Assembly (NCBI GenBank): GCA_963748095.1
Contig: CAVVIO010000069.1
Coordinates: 1 to 64,000, forward strand
Length of the DNA: 64,000 bases
Direction of reading: 5' to 3'
From: CAVVIO01 sp963748095
Lineage (GTDB): Bacteria > Bacteroidota > Bacteroidia > Bacteroidales > UBA10428
Shown: piece after piece, positions 18,304 to 26,990 of the stretch
Numbering within the stretch: the first letter of the stretch is position 1
Layout: every line of letters starts with the position of its first letter
Position numbers and translations under genes: made by a program
Notes under the pieces: generated by a model
Database searches by the model: none
Seen by the model: the letters and a program-made list of their open reading frames with translations, nothing else
What the model was told of the DNA's origin: nothing

Positions 18304-19155
18304 CTATTTGTTTTTGATATGTGACCGGAATGACTGGTCGACAATTGGATTTACAAAAGCCAGGGGTAATTCGAGGGATTCAATTACATTCCTGCAATTC
18401 AACAGATCAGGTTTATCTTCCTTATAATAAGTTTTTACTGCGGCATCAATTTTTTCCAGGTATGATTTCCCTCTATTAATCATTCCCTTAATAATGGATT
18501 TTTCCTGCGGGTCTTCCCATGATGAGATCAGTATTTCATAACCCTCCAGCGATTCGATAAATGATAATGATTTCAACAGGGTGGTATAATCCTGGTAATT
18601 TGGTAAATCACCATCAAGGGGAATGGCATCCCCCGTGAATAATAATTTGTCCCCGGGGATGAAAATGGAAATAGACCCGCCGGAATGACCCGGAGTATGG
18701 AAAATTTTGATTGTCATGTCTTTATCCAATTCAATTTCTTCTTCGTGCTCAACAAATTTATTGATTACAACCGACCTGTTTACCAGATCGAAAAATCCGG
18801 GAACCGGCCTTTCCGTGTTCTGAAGTTCGATATTCTCGAACCATTTTTGCTCGTTTTGGTGTGCCATTACTTCACAACCGGTTATTTCCTTTATGATAGC
18901 TGCCGAGCCAATATGATCGGGGTGGGCATGTGAAAGTATCATCCTGGTAATATCCTTTATTTCTCTTCCCTGTTTTTTAATATAATCAAAGATCTTTTCA
19001 TGACTTCCTGCTACACCACTGTCGATCAGGCATATCTCCTCTCCGAAAATGATATATGAATATACAAACCGGGGCATTTTTTTATCCTGCGAAATAGGTA
19101 TAAAAAATTCATGTTTTAATATATGGATGTTATCAGTAACCAGCATAGTGTTCAA
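18304..19155 (-). CDS. MBL-fold metallo-hydrolase
   Basis: A 283-residue metallo-beta-lactamase-fold hydrolase. The metal motif HAHPDHIGSA (HxHxDH), the later HTPGHSGGSISIF and FTGDAIPLDGD supply the usual two-metal ligands. The family includes glyoxalase II-like thioesterases, lactonases and others; nothing here fixes the substrate. Two Met codons (19155 and 19146) are possible starts. It is divergent from the serine palmitoyltransferase gene across 328 bp. Confidence 0.85.
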   Translation of the reverse strand: MNTMLVTDNIHILKHEFFIPISQDKKMPRFVYSYIIFGEEICLIDSGVAGSHEKIFDYIKKQGREIKDITRMILSHAHPDHIGSAAIIKEITGCEVMAHQNEQKWFENIELQNTERPVPGFFDLVNRSVVINKFVEHEEEIELDKDMTIKIFHTPGHSGGSISIFIPGDKLLFTGDAIPLDGDLPNYQDYTTLLKSLSFIESLEGYEILISSWEDPQEKSIIKGMINRGKSYLEKIDAAVKTYYKEDKPDLLNCRNVIESLELPLAFVNPIVDQSFRSHIKNK

Positions 19156-19483
19156 TTTAAATGTATAGTCTTGATTTCCTGTATCATTACTCAGTATTAT
19201 TTACAGGAACAAACTTATAAAATTAACCCGGAAATTCATAAACCTGCCAAATGAATTTTGAAGTGCTTTGTATTAACTTATCAAAAAGAAGCATTACAAC
19301 AATTACAGGTTATCCCAGGATTAAATATACAAAATTAATAAATAGTCAACTTATTCATAATCTGTATTTCCCATTAATAATAAGAAAAAATAATGATAAA
19401 ATTTATGACGTAAATGTACCGGCGTTAGCTTTTTTATTTAATTTTAGCGAAAGTTAACTACAGAATAGTTAGGTTTATTAAAT
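19156..19483. other. Divergent intergenic region
   Basis: AT-rich control region between the minus-strand MBL gene and the plus-strand serine palmitoyltransferase gene. I see no small gene, and no promoter close enough to consensus to name. Confidence 0.4.
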
Positions 19484-20698
19484 ATGAGAAAAGATATGAG
19501 AATTTTACAATCCAGGTTCTCCAAATACGATGCCCCTCAGAAAGTTATGGCGGCGGGTATCTATCCTTATTTCAGGGCCATTGAGTCCGATCAGGATACG
19601 GAGGTGCTGATGAATGGCAAAAAAGTGCTGATGTTCGGATCGAACAGTTATCTTGGACTTACCAATCATCCCAAAATAAAAGAAGCTGCTAAAAAGGCAA
19701 TTGATAAATATGGAACAGGATGTGCCGGTTCACGATTTTTGAACGGCACCCTCGATTTACATATTGAATTGGAAGAAAAGCTGGCACAGCTGGTAAATAA
19801 GGATGCCGCATTGTGTTACAGTACGGGTTTTCAGGTAAATCTTGGAGTAGTGTCAGCTCTTACCGACCGGAATGATTATATTCTGCTCGATGAGCTCGAT
19901 CATGCCTCCATTATTGAGGGGAGCAGGCTTTCCTTTTCGAAAGTACTGAAGTATGCCCATAACGATATGGACTCACTCGAACGCAAGCTTAAACTGTGTG
20001 AGCCTTCCCGTATAAAGTTAATAGTGGCTGACGGGATATTTTCCATGGAAGGTGATATTGTTAAACTGCCGGCAATGGTTGAGCTAGCTGAGAAATACAA
20101 TGCTTCCATTATGATGGATGATGCACATTCCATTGGCGTAATTGGTAAAAACGGTTCCGGTACAGCTTCTCATTTTGGGTTAACCGACAAAGTGGACCTG
20201 ATCATGGGTACTTTTTCAAAGTCGCTGGCTTCACTGGGCGGATTTATTGCTGCCGATAAAGAAGTGATCAATTACCTCAAACATAATTCACGTACTTTAA
20301 TTTTCAGCGCCAGCATGACGCCTGCTTCTGCAGCAAGTGTTCTTGTGGCAATAGAGATCATGCAAAATGAGCCCGAAAGGATCAGCCATTTATGGGATCT
20401 TACTCATCATGCCATTCGCGAATTCAAGGCACTGGGATTTGATACAGGTAAAACAGAATCGCCAATCATACCCTTGTTCATAAGGGATGATATTAAAGCA
20501 CTTACTATGACCAGGGATTTGCTCGAAGAGGGGGTATTTGTCAATCCGGTTGTATCACCAGCGGTTCCGAAAGAAAATTCGTTAATACGGTTTTCATTGA
20601 TGGCAACGCATACTTTCGAACAGTTGGATTATGCCATTGAAAAAATTGCTTCTGTAGCAAAAAAAGCAGGAATACCTACGTCAGTAATGATGGAATAA
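19484..20698 (+). CDS. spt: Serine palmitoyltransferase-like PLP enzyme (sphingolipid synthesis)
   Basis: A 404-residue alpha-oxoamine synthase. It begins with the AGIYPYFRAIES region found in Bacteroides serine palmitoyltransferase, then MFGSNSYLGLTNHP, YGTGCAGSRFLNGTLDLH, DDAHSIGVIG and the PLP lysine in GTFSKSLASLGG (Lys ~246). Condensing serine with a fatty acyl donor is the first step of sphingolipid synthesis, typical of Bacteroidota. Close relatives such as KBL or BioF are possible, but the N-terminal match favours Spt. A second in-frame ATG (MRILQ, 19496) could be the true start. It stands alone; a hairpin follows the stop. Confidence 0.85.
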   Translation: MRKDMRILQSRFSKYDAPQKVMAAGIYPYFRAIESDQDTEVLMNGKKVLMFGSNSYLGLTNHPKIKEAAKKAIDKYGTGCAGSRFLNGTLDLHIELEEKLAQLVNKDAALCYSTGFQVNLGVVSALTDRNDYILLDELDHASIIEGSRLSFSKVLKYAHNDMDSLERKLKLCEPSRIKLIVADGIFSMEGDIVKLPAMVELAEKYNASIMMDDAHSIGVIGKNGSGTASHFGLTDKVDLIMGTFSKSLASLGGFIAADKEVINYLKHNSRTLIFSASMTPASAASVLVAIEIMQNEPERISHLWDLTHHAIREFKALGFDTGKTESPIIPLFIRDDIKALTMTRDLLEEGVFVNPVVSPAVPKENSLIRFSLMATHTFEQLDYAIEKIASVAKKAGIPTSVMME

Positions 20699-20748
20699 TG
20701 GACAGGTAATTCTGGTGATTTTCCGATTACAATTAATTTAATAAATAT

Positions 20749-20788
20749 AATTCTTCCAAAATCATACAATTATGATCTTGGAAGAATT
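20749..20788 (+). terminator. Long hairpin after spt
   Basis: AATTCTTCCAA (20749-20759) pairs perfectly with TTGGAAGAATT (20778-20788), and the inner ATCAT/ATGAT extends the stem. The following T-tract is weak. It lies only 7 bp before the start of a small gene, so it could also affect that gene's translation. Confidence 0.55.
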
Positions 20789-20794
20789 TATGTT

Positions 20795-20959
20795 ATGGCA
20801 GGAAAGTTTCTTATATTTTCAAGTCTGATTGCCCCGGGATTTTTAATTTATTCCTTAACTCATCTGGAAAAACTGAATATTAGAATTACCCATCCCCGGG
20901 TGATAGTTGAATTTGTACTATTTGTGGTTTTCATGATTATTGGTATAATATTAATGTGA
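20795..20959 (+). CDS. Small two-helix membrane protein (54 aa)
   Basis: A short frame that opens with ATG at 20795 and ends with TGA at 20957-20959. The product starts MAGKFLIFSSLIAPGFLIYS and ends VEFVLFVVFMIIGIILM, giving two hydrophobic helices joined by a short polar, basic loop (HLEKLNIRITHPR). The codon pattern and clean membrane topology argue for a real gene, but no clear ribosome-binding site is seen and the long hairpin sits directly upstream. I do not recognise a family. Confidence 0.45.
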   Translation: MAGKFLIFSSLIAPGFLIYSLTHLEKLNIRITHPRVIVEFVLFVVFMIIGIILM

Positions 20960-21168
20960 AAACAATAACGTACGGTAATGAAAAATTTCATTCTGTTTCT
21001 GGAATGATAAAAATCTTTAATTGCAGATATTGATTGCTGTCAGTCGATTTTTTATGTGGAATATCAGAAATGTTCAACTTGTTGACAAGGTCGAACATTG
21101 ATAAATATTTTCATAAATTAGCCGGTCAGAAAATATTAAATTAGTAATAACCGGCAAAAAGAATTGAT

Positions 21169-21711
21169 ATGAACCGATTAGTTAAAGTAGCAACAGAATC
21201 TGACATATTTCCGGAATACCGGCAGACTCCCATCGGATTGCTTTTGGAATACCACAACCTTAACCGTGCCCCCGACAGTTATGATACTGCCCAGTTGTTG
21301 ATTGGCATGTGCATGGATAACCGGAAGCACATTCATATCCCCGATAACTTTTCGTACATTATCCGTACAGGCGGTGCCAACTTACGTTACAGCGAATTCA
21401 AGGTATCGTATGCCATTGCTGTAGGTAATGTTAGGCATATTGCCCTTATCGGGCACAATAATTGCGGCATGGTAAACCTGAATGCCCGCAAGGACATTTT
21501 TATACAGGGACTTGTAGATACAGCCGGTTGGGACAAGGAATGGGCCGAAGAACATTTCATGCATTTTGCACCCATGTTCGAGATCGGTAACGAGGTGGAC
21601 TTTATATTAAGCGAGGCAAAACGCCTGCGGATGCGTTATCCGAAAATTCAGATAGCCCCGCTGATATACCTGGTAGAAGATAATAAACTGTACCTGGTAA
21701 AAGAGAAATAA
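21169..21711 (+). CDS. Beta-carbonic anhydrase-like protein
   Basis: A 180-residue protein of the beta-carbonic anhydrase fold, which interconverts CO2 and bicarbonate. The zinc ligands are visible as Cys48 (CMDNR), His96 and Cys99 (GHNNCGM), and the Asp50-Arg52 dyad is kept. RTGGAN (66-71) matches the family's RNAGN-type segment. The usual CSDSR is CMDNR here, and the protein is slightly short, so this may be a divergent subgroup. No operon partner is evident. Confidence 0.8.
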   Translation: MNRLVKVATESDIFPEYRQTPIGLLLEYHNLNRAPDSYDTAQLLIGMCMDNRKHIHIPDNFSYIIRTGGANLRYSEFKVSYAIAVGNVRHIALIGHNNCGMVNLNARKDIFIQGLVDTAGWDKEWAEEHFMHFAPMFEIGNEVDFILSEAKRLRMRYPKIQIAPLIYLVEDNKLYLVKEK

Positions 21712-21738
21712 AACAGTCCGGAGAAAATAGCTTGCGCT

Positions 21739-21791
21739 AATCAGTAATCAGTTATCAGTGATCAGTTATCAGTAAACAGTAAGTAATCAGT
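21739..21791. repeat. Short degenerate tandem TCAGTTATCAGT repeat
   Basis: Roughly five imperfect ~10-bp units of the ATCAGTTATCAGTGATCAGT kind between two genes. It looks like slippage-derived spacer sequence; no function is evident. Confidence 0.7.
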
Positions 21792-21980
21792 ACCTGTCAC
21801 CTCAAAAAAATTGCTTTTTATTTGAATGTCCTTTACATTTATTTCCTGTACCGGAAGCAGGAAGTTTTGGAAAATGAGGGACCCGGTATGCTGGATAAAA
21901 GCAAAAACAACATGTGATATAATGCAGATAAAAACAGGTGTGCTTATGAGGATGTTTAGCTAGCATTTTAAAGAAACAAC

Positions 21981-23057
21981 ATGATGAAACATTTAAAAAG
22001 AGTCATAAGTATTCCTGGACTGATAATCATTTTATTTTCATGCAATCAGACTAATCGACAAGATAAAATTATCCTTGACAGAATTGAGTATATCTACAAC
22101 CTGAAAACACAGATTGGAAGGAATATCTGGCCGGATTTTTCGAATAAAAAATTTGATGTGCCGTTAGTTTATTATAGTGATTTAAATTGTTATGTTACCA
22201 ATCCAACAGAAAGATTCATTCATTTATTCAACCCGGAGCTTGTTTTTAAAAATCAATTACTTACTATTTATAAAACAAACCTTTTAGATAGTATTCCATT
22301 TCATATGGCTACCGGAATAACATTCGGCGATAGCACTTCTGACTACGATTACAATGAACCTTTTATGAATTGCAGCAGTCCGGAGTTGACCGGTAAAATT
22401 GTTCCTGATGTTCATACAACTGAACTTTGGGCTACAATGGTTATACACGAATATTTCCATGGCTTTCAGTTTAAGCATCCTCAATTTCTTGACTTTTATA
22501 AGAAAAACATTCATGCATCTGCCGACACATTACAAAGATTGTATAAGGTTAATGATTGGTTTAAGAGAAGTGTTGACAAAGAAAATGGTTTATTATTGAA
22601 AGCGCTTCATTCTGATTCGCCAACAGAGATTCAACAATCCATTCATCAATTTTTTAGACTAAGGGACCAACGACTGAACCAAACCAAAGAATTGCTGAAA
22701 TCGGATATGAAAACAATCGAGGAAACTTATGAAACGATGGAAGGCACTGCCAGATATGTTGAGTACAGATTATATAGTAAATTTGCAACCATGCAACCGG
22801 ATATTAATCTTGTAAAATCAGACTCTTTATTTAATTCTTATGAATATTTTAAAAATTACACCCTATCAAAAGAAAAATGGCTATACCTGACAGGAAAGAC
22901 TTATTATTACTACGCTACGGGATTTAACATAGCACGATTGCTTGATAAACTGGGAGTTGATTACAAATCAAGACTTTTCAACGAAAATATATTCTTAGAT
23001 GAAATTCTGAGAGAACAAATAGAAAAACAGGCAAACAGGAACGGTCAACAACCGTGA
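21981..23057 (+). CDS. Putative zinc metallopeptidase lipoprotein (HExxH)
   Basis: A 358-residue lipoprotein (lipobox ILFSC, Cys21). It carries HEYFH (His156, Glu157, His160), a classical zinc-protease motif, and a downstream METMEGTARYVEY whose Glu near 254 is a likely third ligand (gluzincin pattern). Most of the remainder is helical and not recognisable. It would act on the periplasmic or outer face of the envelope. Substrate is unknown, and the gene stands alone between longer noncoding gaps. Confidence 0.65.
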   Translation: MMKHLKRVISIPGLIIILFSCNQTNRQDKIILDRIEYIYNLKTQIGRNIWPDFSNKKFDVPLVYYSDLNCYVTNPTERFIHLFNPELVFKNQLLTIYKTNLLDSIPFHMATGITFGDSTSDYDYNEPFMNCSSPELTGKIVPDVHTTELWATMVIHEYFHGFQFKHPQFLDFYKKNIHASADTLQRLYKVNDWFKRSVDKENGLLLKALHSDSPTEIQQSIHQFFRLRDQRLNQTKELLKSDMKTIEETYETMEGTARYVEYRLYSKFATMQPDINLVKSDSLFNSYEYFKNYTLSKEKWLYLTGKTYYYYATGFNIARLLDKLGVDYKSRLFNENIFLDEILREQIEKQANRNGQQP

Positions 23058-23337
23058 TACACCTAAATCCAAAACATTTAAACACAATTGTTAAGCAAAC
23101 AGGAACCTTCATCTGTTTAATAAACCTTGTTACCCAACTAGTCAAATGTTATCGTAAAAAAATTGAGATTATATAGTAAGTGTGGAGAGGTTGTCCGTGC
23201 TTTATTCTATTAATAGGAGACTATCCGTCATCTTATTATTAAAATTTGTTTAGTGAACATTTCTATAAAAAATTGAATATTATGCTTAACTTCGCAATCT
23301 TTTTTATAAAGGAACAGGCAATAATTTAACGATTCAA

Positions 23338-24999
23338 ATGATTACAGTTACAGATTTAAAAATTCAGTTTGGGAAGAGGATATTATTCCAGGATGTAAAC
23401 ATGAAATTCACAGCAGGCAACTGTTATGGAATAATAGGGGCAAACGGTGCGGGGAAATCAACATTCCTAAAGGTAATATCCGGTGAAATGGATGCAACAT
23501 CGGGGCAGATTTCAATGGAGCCCGGTGAAAGGCTTTCTGTCCTTAGCCAGGATCACTTTGCTTTTGATGAATATACCGTTCTCGATACGGTTATGAAAGG
23601 GCACACGCAGCTATGGGATATCATGCAGGAAAAAAATGCACTGTATGCCAAACCCGATTTTTCGGATGAAGACGGCATAAAAGCAGCACGGCTGGAAGAG
23701 AAATTTGCCGATATGGATGGCTGGAATGCCGAAAGCGATGCTGCCAATTTACTGAGTGACCTGGGAATAAAAGAAGAGTTCCATTATACATCTATGAAAG
23801 ATATGAGCGGTAAGCAAAAGGTGAGAGTATTGCTTGCCCAGGCCCTTTTCGGTAAACCCGATAATTTGTTGCTCGATGAGCCTACCAACGACCTCGATCT
23901 CGATACCGTGGTGTGGCTGGAAAATTATTTGTCGAATTATGAAAATACGGTATTGGTGGTATCCCACGACAGGCATTTTCTCGATTCAATAAGTACTCAC
24001 ACGGTGGATATCGATTTCGGAAAAATGCAATTGTTTGCCGGAAACTACAGTTTTTGGTACCAGAGCAGCCAGCTGGCATTAAGGCAGCAGCAGTTACAAA
24101 ACAAAAAAGCCGAAGAAAAGCGGAAGGAATTGCTGGAATTTATTGCACGTTTCAGCGCCAATGTTGCCAAATCGAAACAGACAACAAGCCGCAAAAAAAT
24201 GATTGAAAAACTCAATATTGAGGATATTAAACCTTCAACCAGAAAATATCCGGGCATTATTTTTAGTCCCGAGCGGGAAGCCGGTGATAAAATTCTTGAT
24301 GTAAGCGGGTTAAGTGCCAGTATTGATGGGACAGTCTTGTTTAAGAATGTGGAATTTACTGCTAATAAAGGCGATAAGATCGTATTCCTGTCGAGAGATC
24401 CCCGGGCAATGACGGCGTTTTTCGAGATAATAAATGGTAATCAGAAAGCCGATTCAGGTACGTATCAGTGGGGACAGACGATTACAACAGCTTATTTGCC
24501 GTTGGATAATTCGGCATTTTTTAAAAGCAAATTAAATTTGTTCGATTGGCTGTGCCAGTTTACGAACGATTCAACAGAGGCGTTTATTCGCGGCTATCTG
24601 GGAAAGATGTTGTTTTCCGGTGAAGAAGTGTATAAACAGGTGGATGTTTTATCCGGAGGAGAGAAAATGCGTTGTATGATTGCCAGGATGATGCTTGCCG
24701 ACGCCAATGCACTGGTGCTGGACACACCTACCAATCATCTCGATCTGGAGTCTATTCAGGCATTTAATAATAATTTATCCAGGTACCCGGGCAATTTATT
24801 TATGGCGTCACACGATCATGAATTTATCCAGACGGTTAGTAACAGGATTATTGAACTGACTCCTAGCGGTACTATTGATAAACTGATGGATTACGACGAA
24901 TATATCGTGGATAAAGAAATAATGGAGATAAGAGAAAGAATGTATCCTGTAAAAGGGAAAGGCACATTGCAAAAAACTGAAAAATCGTACGCGGCATAA
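23338..24999 (+). CDS. ABC-F ATPase, YbiT-like, with degenerate second ATP site
   Basis: A 553-residue soluble protein with two ABC domains and no membrane segments, of the ABC-F group that acts on ribosomes. Domain 1 is complete: GANGAGKSTFLKV, signature-like MSGKQKVRVLLAQAL and LLLDEPTNDLDLDT. In domain 2 the Walker A position reads KIVFLSRDPRAMTAFFEI, with no GxxGxGK(S/T), and Walker B reads VLDTPTNHLDL, with Thr in place of the catalytic Glu; its signature LSGGEKMRCMIARM is present. So only one of the two sites should hydrolyse ATP normally. The start at 23338 gives the standard N-terminus. Confidence 0.85.
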   Translation: MITVTDLKIQFGKRILFQDVNMKFTAGNCYGIIGANGAGKSTFLKVISGEMDATSGQISMEPGERLSVLSQDHFAFDEYTVLDTVMKGHTQLWDIMQEKNALYAKPDFSDEDGIKAARLEEKFADMDGWNAESDAANLLSDLGIKEEFHYTSMKDMSGKQKVRVLLAQALFGKPDNLLLDEPTNDLDLDTVVWLENYLSNYENTVLVVSHDRHFLDSISTHTVDIDFGKMQLFAGNYSFWYQSSQLALRQQQLQNKKAEEKRKELLEFIARFSANVAKSKQTTSRKKMIEKLNIEDIKPSTRKYPGIIFSPEREAGDKILDVSGLSASIDGTVLFKNVEFTANKGDKIVFLSRDPRAMTAFFEIINGNQKADSGTYQWGQTITTAYLPLDNSAFFKSKLNLFDWLCQFTNDSTEAFIRGYLGKMLFSGEEVYKQVDVLSGGEKMRCMIARMMLADANALVLDTPTNHLDLESIQAFNNNLSRYPGNLFMASHDHEFIQTVSNRIIELTPSGTIDKLMDYDEYIVDKEIMEIRERMYPVKGKGTLQKTEKSYAA

Positions 25000-25120
25000 A
25001 AACCAGTTCTGATATCGAAAGTCCGGTTATTTTTTTGCAATTTATTTTAAGATAGCAATTAAGGTAATATATAAATTAGCAATTTTACCAGATCATTTTT
25101 TCAACTAAATAATAATCTCA

Positions 25121-25927
25121 ATGAGCAAAGTTGTATTTATTACCGGCATTTCTTCAGGTTTCGGGAAACATACTGCCGCGTTACTGGCACAGAAAGGTTA
25201 TAAGGTTTATGGTACCAGTCGCCGGGCTATAGAAGCAGGAGAGGGGATAAGTGTGATTAAAGCTGATATTACCGATGCTGTTTCAGTGAAACAAGCGGTT
25301 GAATCTGTCCTTCAGATCGAAGGCGGCATTGATGTACTGATCAACAATGCGGGAATGGGCATTGCCGGTTCAATTGAAGAAACGTCTATAGATGAAGTAA
25401 AGCTGCAGATGGATACAAATTTTTACGGTGCGCTGCATACCATCCAGGCTGTATTGTCTTCTATGCGCGAAAAGCGCAACGGGCTTATCATTACTATCAG
25501 TTCGATCGGGGGATTAATGGGCTTACCTTATGTTGGATACTATGCCACCAGTAAATTTGCGCTGGAAGGTTTATGTGAATCATTGTATATGGAAGTAAAA
25601 CCGTTTAATGTGAAAGTTGTATTGATTAATCCGGGTGATTTTCATACCAACTTCACAGCAAGCCGTAAGATAATTGCCGGAGCTACAGCTGATAGTCCTT
25701 ATGACAACTATTTCAGGAAAACGCTTGCTACCATCGAGAAAGATGAACTTTCAGGATTGCCTCCGGAAAAGCTGGCCCGCCAATTATTAAAGATCATCGA
25801 AAAGAAGAATCCACGGGCCCGTTATGTAGTGGCTACCTTTGAACAAAAGCTGGCTGTTGTATTAAAATACTTGCTCCCGGACGCCTGGTTTTTCGGTATC
25901 TTGTCTTCGCATTATAAAATAAAATAA
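25121..25927 (+). CDS. Short-chain dehydrogenase/reductase
   Basis: A 268-residue classical SDR. The nucleotide motif GISSGFGKHTA (TGxxxGxG), NNAG in DVLINNAGMGIAGS, the catalytic Ser in ISSIGG and Y-x3-K in GYYATSKFALEG are all intact. Arg residues after the first strand (TSRRAIEAG) suggest NADP(H). The substrate cannot be told; the C-terminal basic tail is unremarkable. Confidence 0.88.
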   Translation: MSKVVFITGISSGFGKHTAALLAQKGYKVYGTSRRAIEAGEGISVIKADITDAVSVKQAVESVLQIEGGIDVLINNAGMGIAGSIEETSIDEVKLQMDTNFYGALHTIQAVLSSMREKRNGLIITISSIGGLMGLPYVGYYATSKFALEGLCESLYMEVKPFNVKVVLINPGDFHTNFTASRKIIAGATADSPYDNYFRKTLATIEKDELSGLPPEKLARQLLKIIEKKNPRARYVVATFEQKLAVVLKYLLPDAWFFGILSSHYKIK

Positions 25928-25928
25928 A

Positions 25929-26268
25929 AACCAAAAGACAAATTCCAAACCTCAAATAATTTACAAATTTCAATTTAAGAGAATCCAAACTTGTCTATTC
26001 ATCTATATAAATTACCTTTCCTATAAATAGTTTTGGTCATTGAACATTTGATGATTGAGATTTATTTGATATTTGACATATTGCAATTTGGGATTTTTGT
26101 GAAAAGAACCAAAATACAAATTTCAAAATTCAAATAATATACAAAAACCAATTTACAAAATCACAAACTTGTCTAAGAGGCATTTAACATAATACGGATT
26201 TGGTCATTGAATATTTGATGATTGGAATTTATTTGAGATTTGTTTTTTGCTATTTGGAATTTGATAAC
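25929..26268. repeat. Two adjacent copies of an AT-rich intergenic element
   Basis: Two ~170-bp imperfect copies (25929-26101 and 26102-26268) share the same order of blocks: CAAATTCCAAA/CTCAAATAA at the left, AAACTTGTCT in the middle, then TTTGGTCATTGAA, ATTTGATGATTG and TTTATTTGA at the right, ending with ATTTGG. Left and right ends are roughly inverted repeats, as in a MITE-like or palindromic element. Confidence 0.7.
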
Positions 26269-26277
26269 AAAAACCAT

Positions 26278-26630
26278 TCAACTTGATTTATTAATAATAG
26301 ATGAAAAAATCTTTTTAAGTTCAACAGCCTCATTATATAATTCAAGGGCTTCTTTTTCAAATAAAGGATCATTGACATCTTTTATCAATCTTAGAAAATA
26401 GGCACTTTCCTTTGCTTCTTTCCTGCAAATTTTAATTCGCATTAAAAAATCTTTTTTACTTAGTGATTCATTTGCTTCAATATAATTGCCCCCACAGAAC
26501 CTGATGATCTTATGACTTGTTTACCATCCTCTATATTTGATGCCGATTTCGGAATTTTTTTTGTAAAGATCCGTATTCGTTTTGCAAATATAAAAGTTCT
26601 TTCCTCCAGATCGTATATAGTTTCAGACAT
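26278..26630 (-). pseudogene. Four-helix-bundle (S23/IVP) protein gene with a frameshift
   Basis: Minus-strand translation begins MSETIYDLEERTFIFAKRIR and continues in a second frame through NYIEANESLSKKDF and RKEAKESAYFLRLIKDV, the pattern of the four-helix-bundle proteins first found in 23S rRNA intervening sequences. One base is missing near 26486 (GGGGCAATTATA where GGGGCAAATTATA is expected after SGSVGA), so the frame breaks. The total of 353 bp is one short of 118 codons. It is flanked on both sides by the AT-rich element. Whether this is decay or a sequencing error is open. Confidence 0.75.
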
Positions 26631-26676
26631 TGGAGTTTTAATTATTATTATCTATATATTAATTGTGATATCAGGT

Positions 26677-26850
26677 GAAAAGATCCAAATCACAAAAAAA
26701 AATCTCAAATAATATCCAAATACCAATTCACTAAATTTCAAACTGATCCGTTACTCAGTAAAATTTATCCATGCTAGAAGAGTTTTGGAAATATTGAATT
26801 TTTGAAAATTGGAATTTATTTGATATTTGTTTTTTGAGATTTGGAATTTA
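26677..26850. repeat. Third copy of the AT-rich intergenic element
   Basis: A more diverged copy of the element at 25929-26268, sharing AAATCTCAAATAATATCCAAATA-type left blocks and the AATTGGAATTTATTTGATATTTG-type right blocks. With the copy at 26102-26268 it brackets the frameshifted four-helix-bundle gene. Confidence 0.6.
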
Positions 26851-26866
26851 ACTTGTATTCTGTTTC

Positions 26867-26974
26867 CTATTCCCCGGCTTTCTTCTCAAATCTTTTCAGT
26901 GCTACCAGTACCAGTCTGTATGCGATTAACATAAGTACAGGTAATGTTACTAACCATATCAGTTGTTCGATCAT
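26867..26974 (-). CDS. Small single-helix membrane protein after cydB (CydX-like by position)
   Basis: A 35-residue product, MIEQLIWLVTLPVLMLIAYR then LVLVALKRFEKKAGE: one membrane helix with a basic C-terminal tail. It begins 16 bp after the cydB stop on the same strand, where CydX/CbdX-type subunits stabilise cytochrome bd. I cannot show homology to CydX from sequence; the role rests on size, topology and place. The longer in-frame extension upstream would overlap cydB and is unlikely. Confidence 0.6.
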   Translation of the reverse strand: MIEQLIWLVTLPVLMLIAYRLVLVALKRFEKKAGE

Positions 26975-26990
26975 AATTTCTGTTTTAAGA

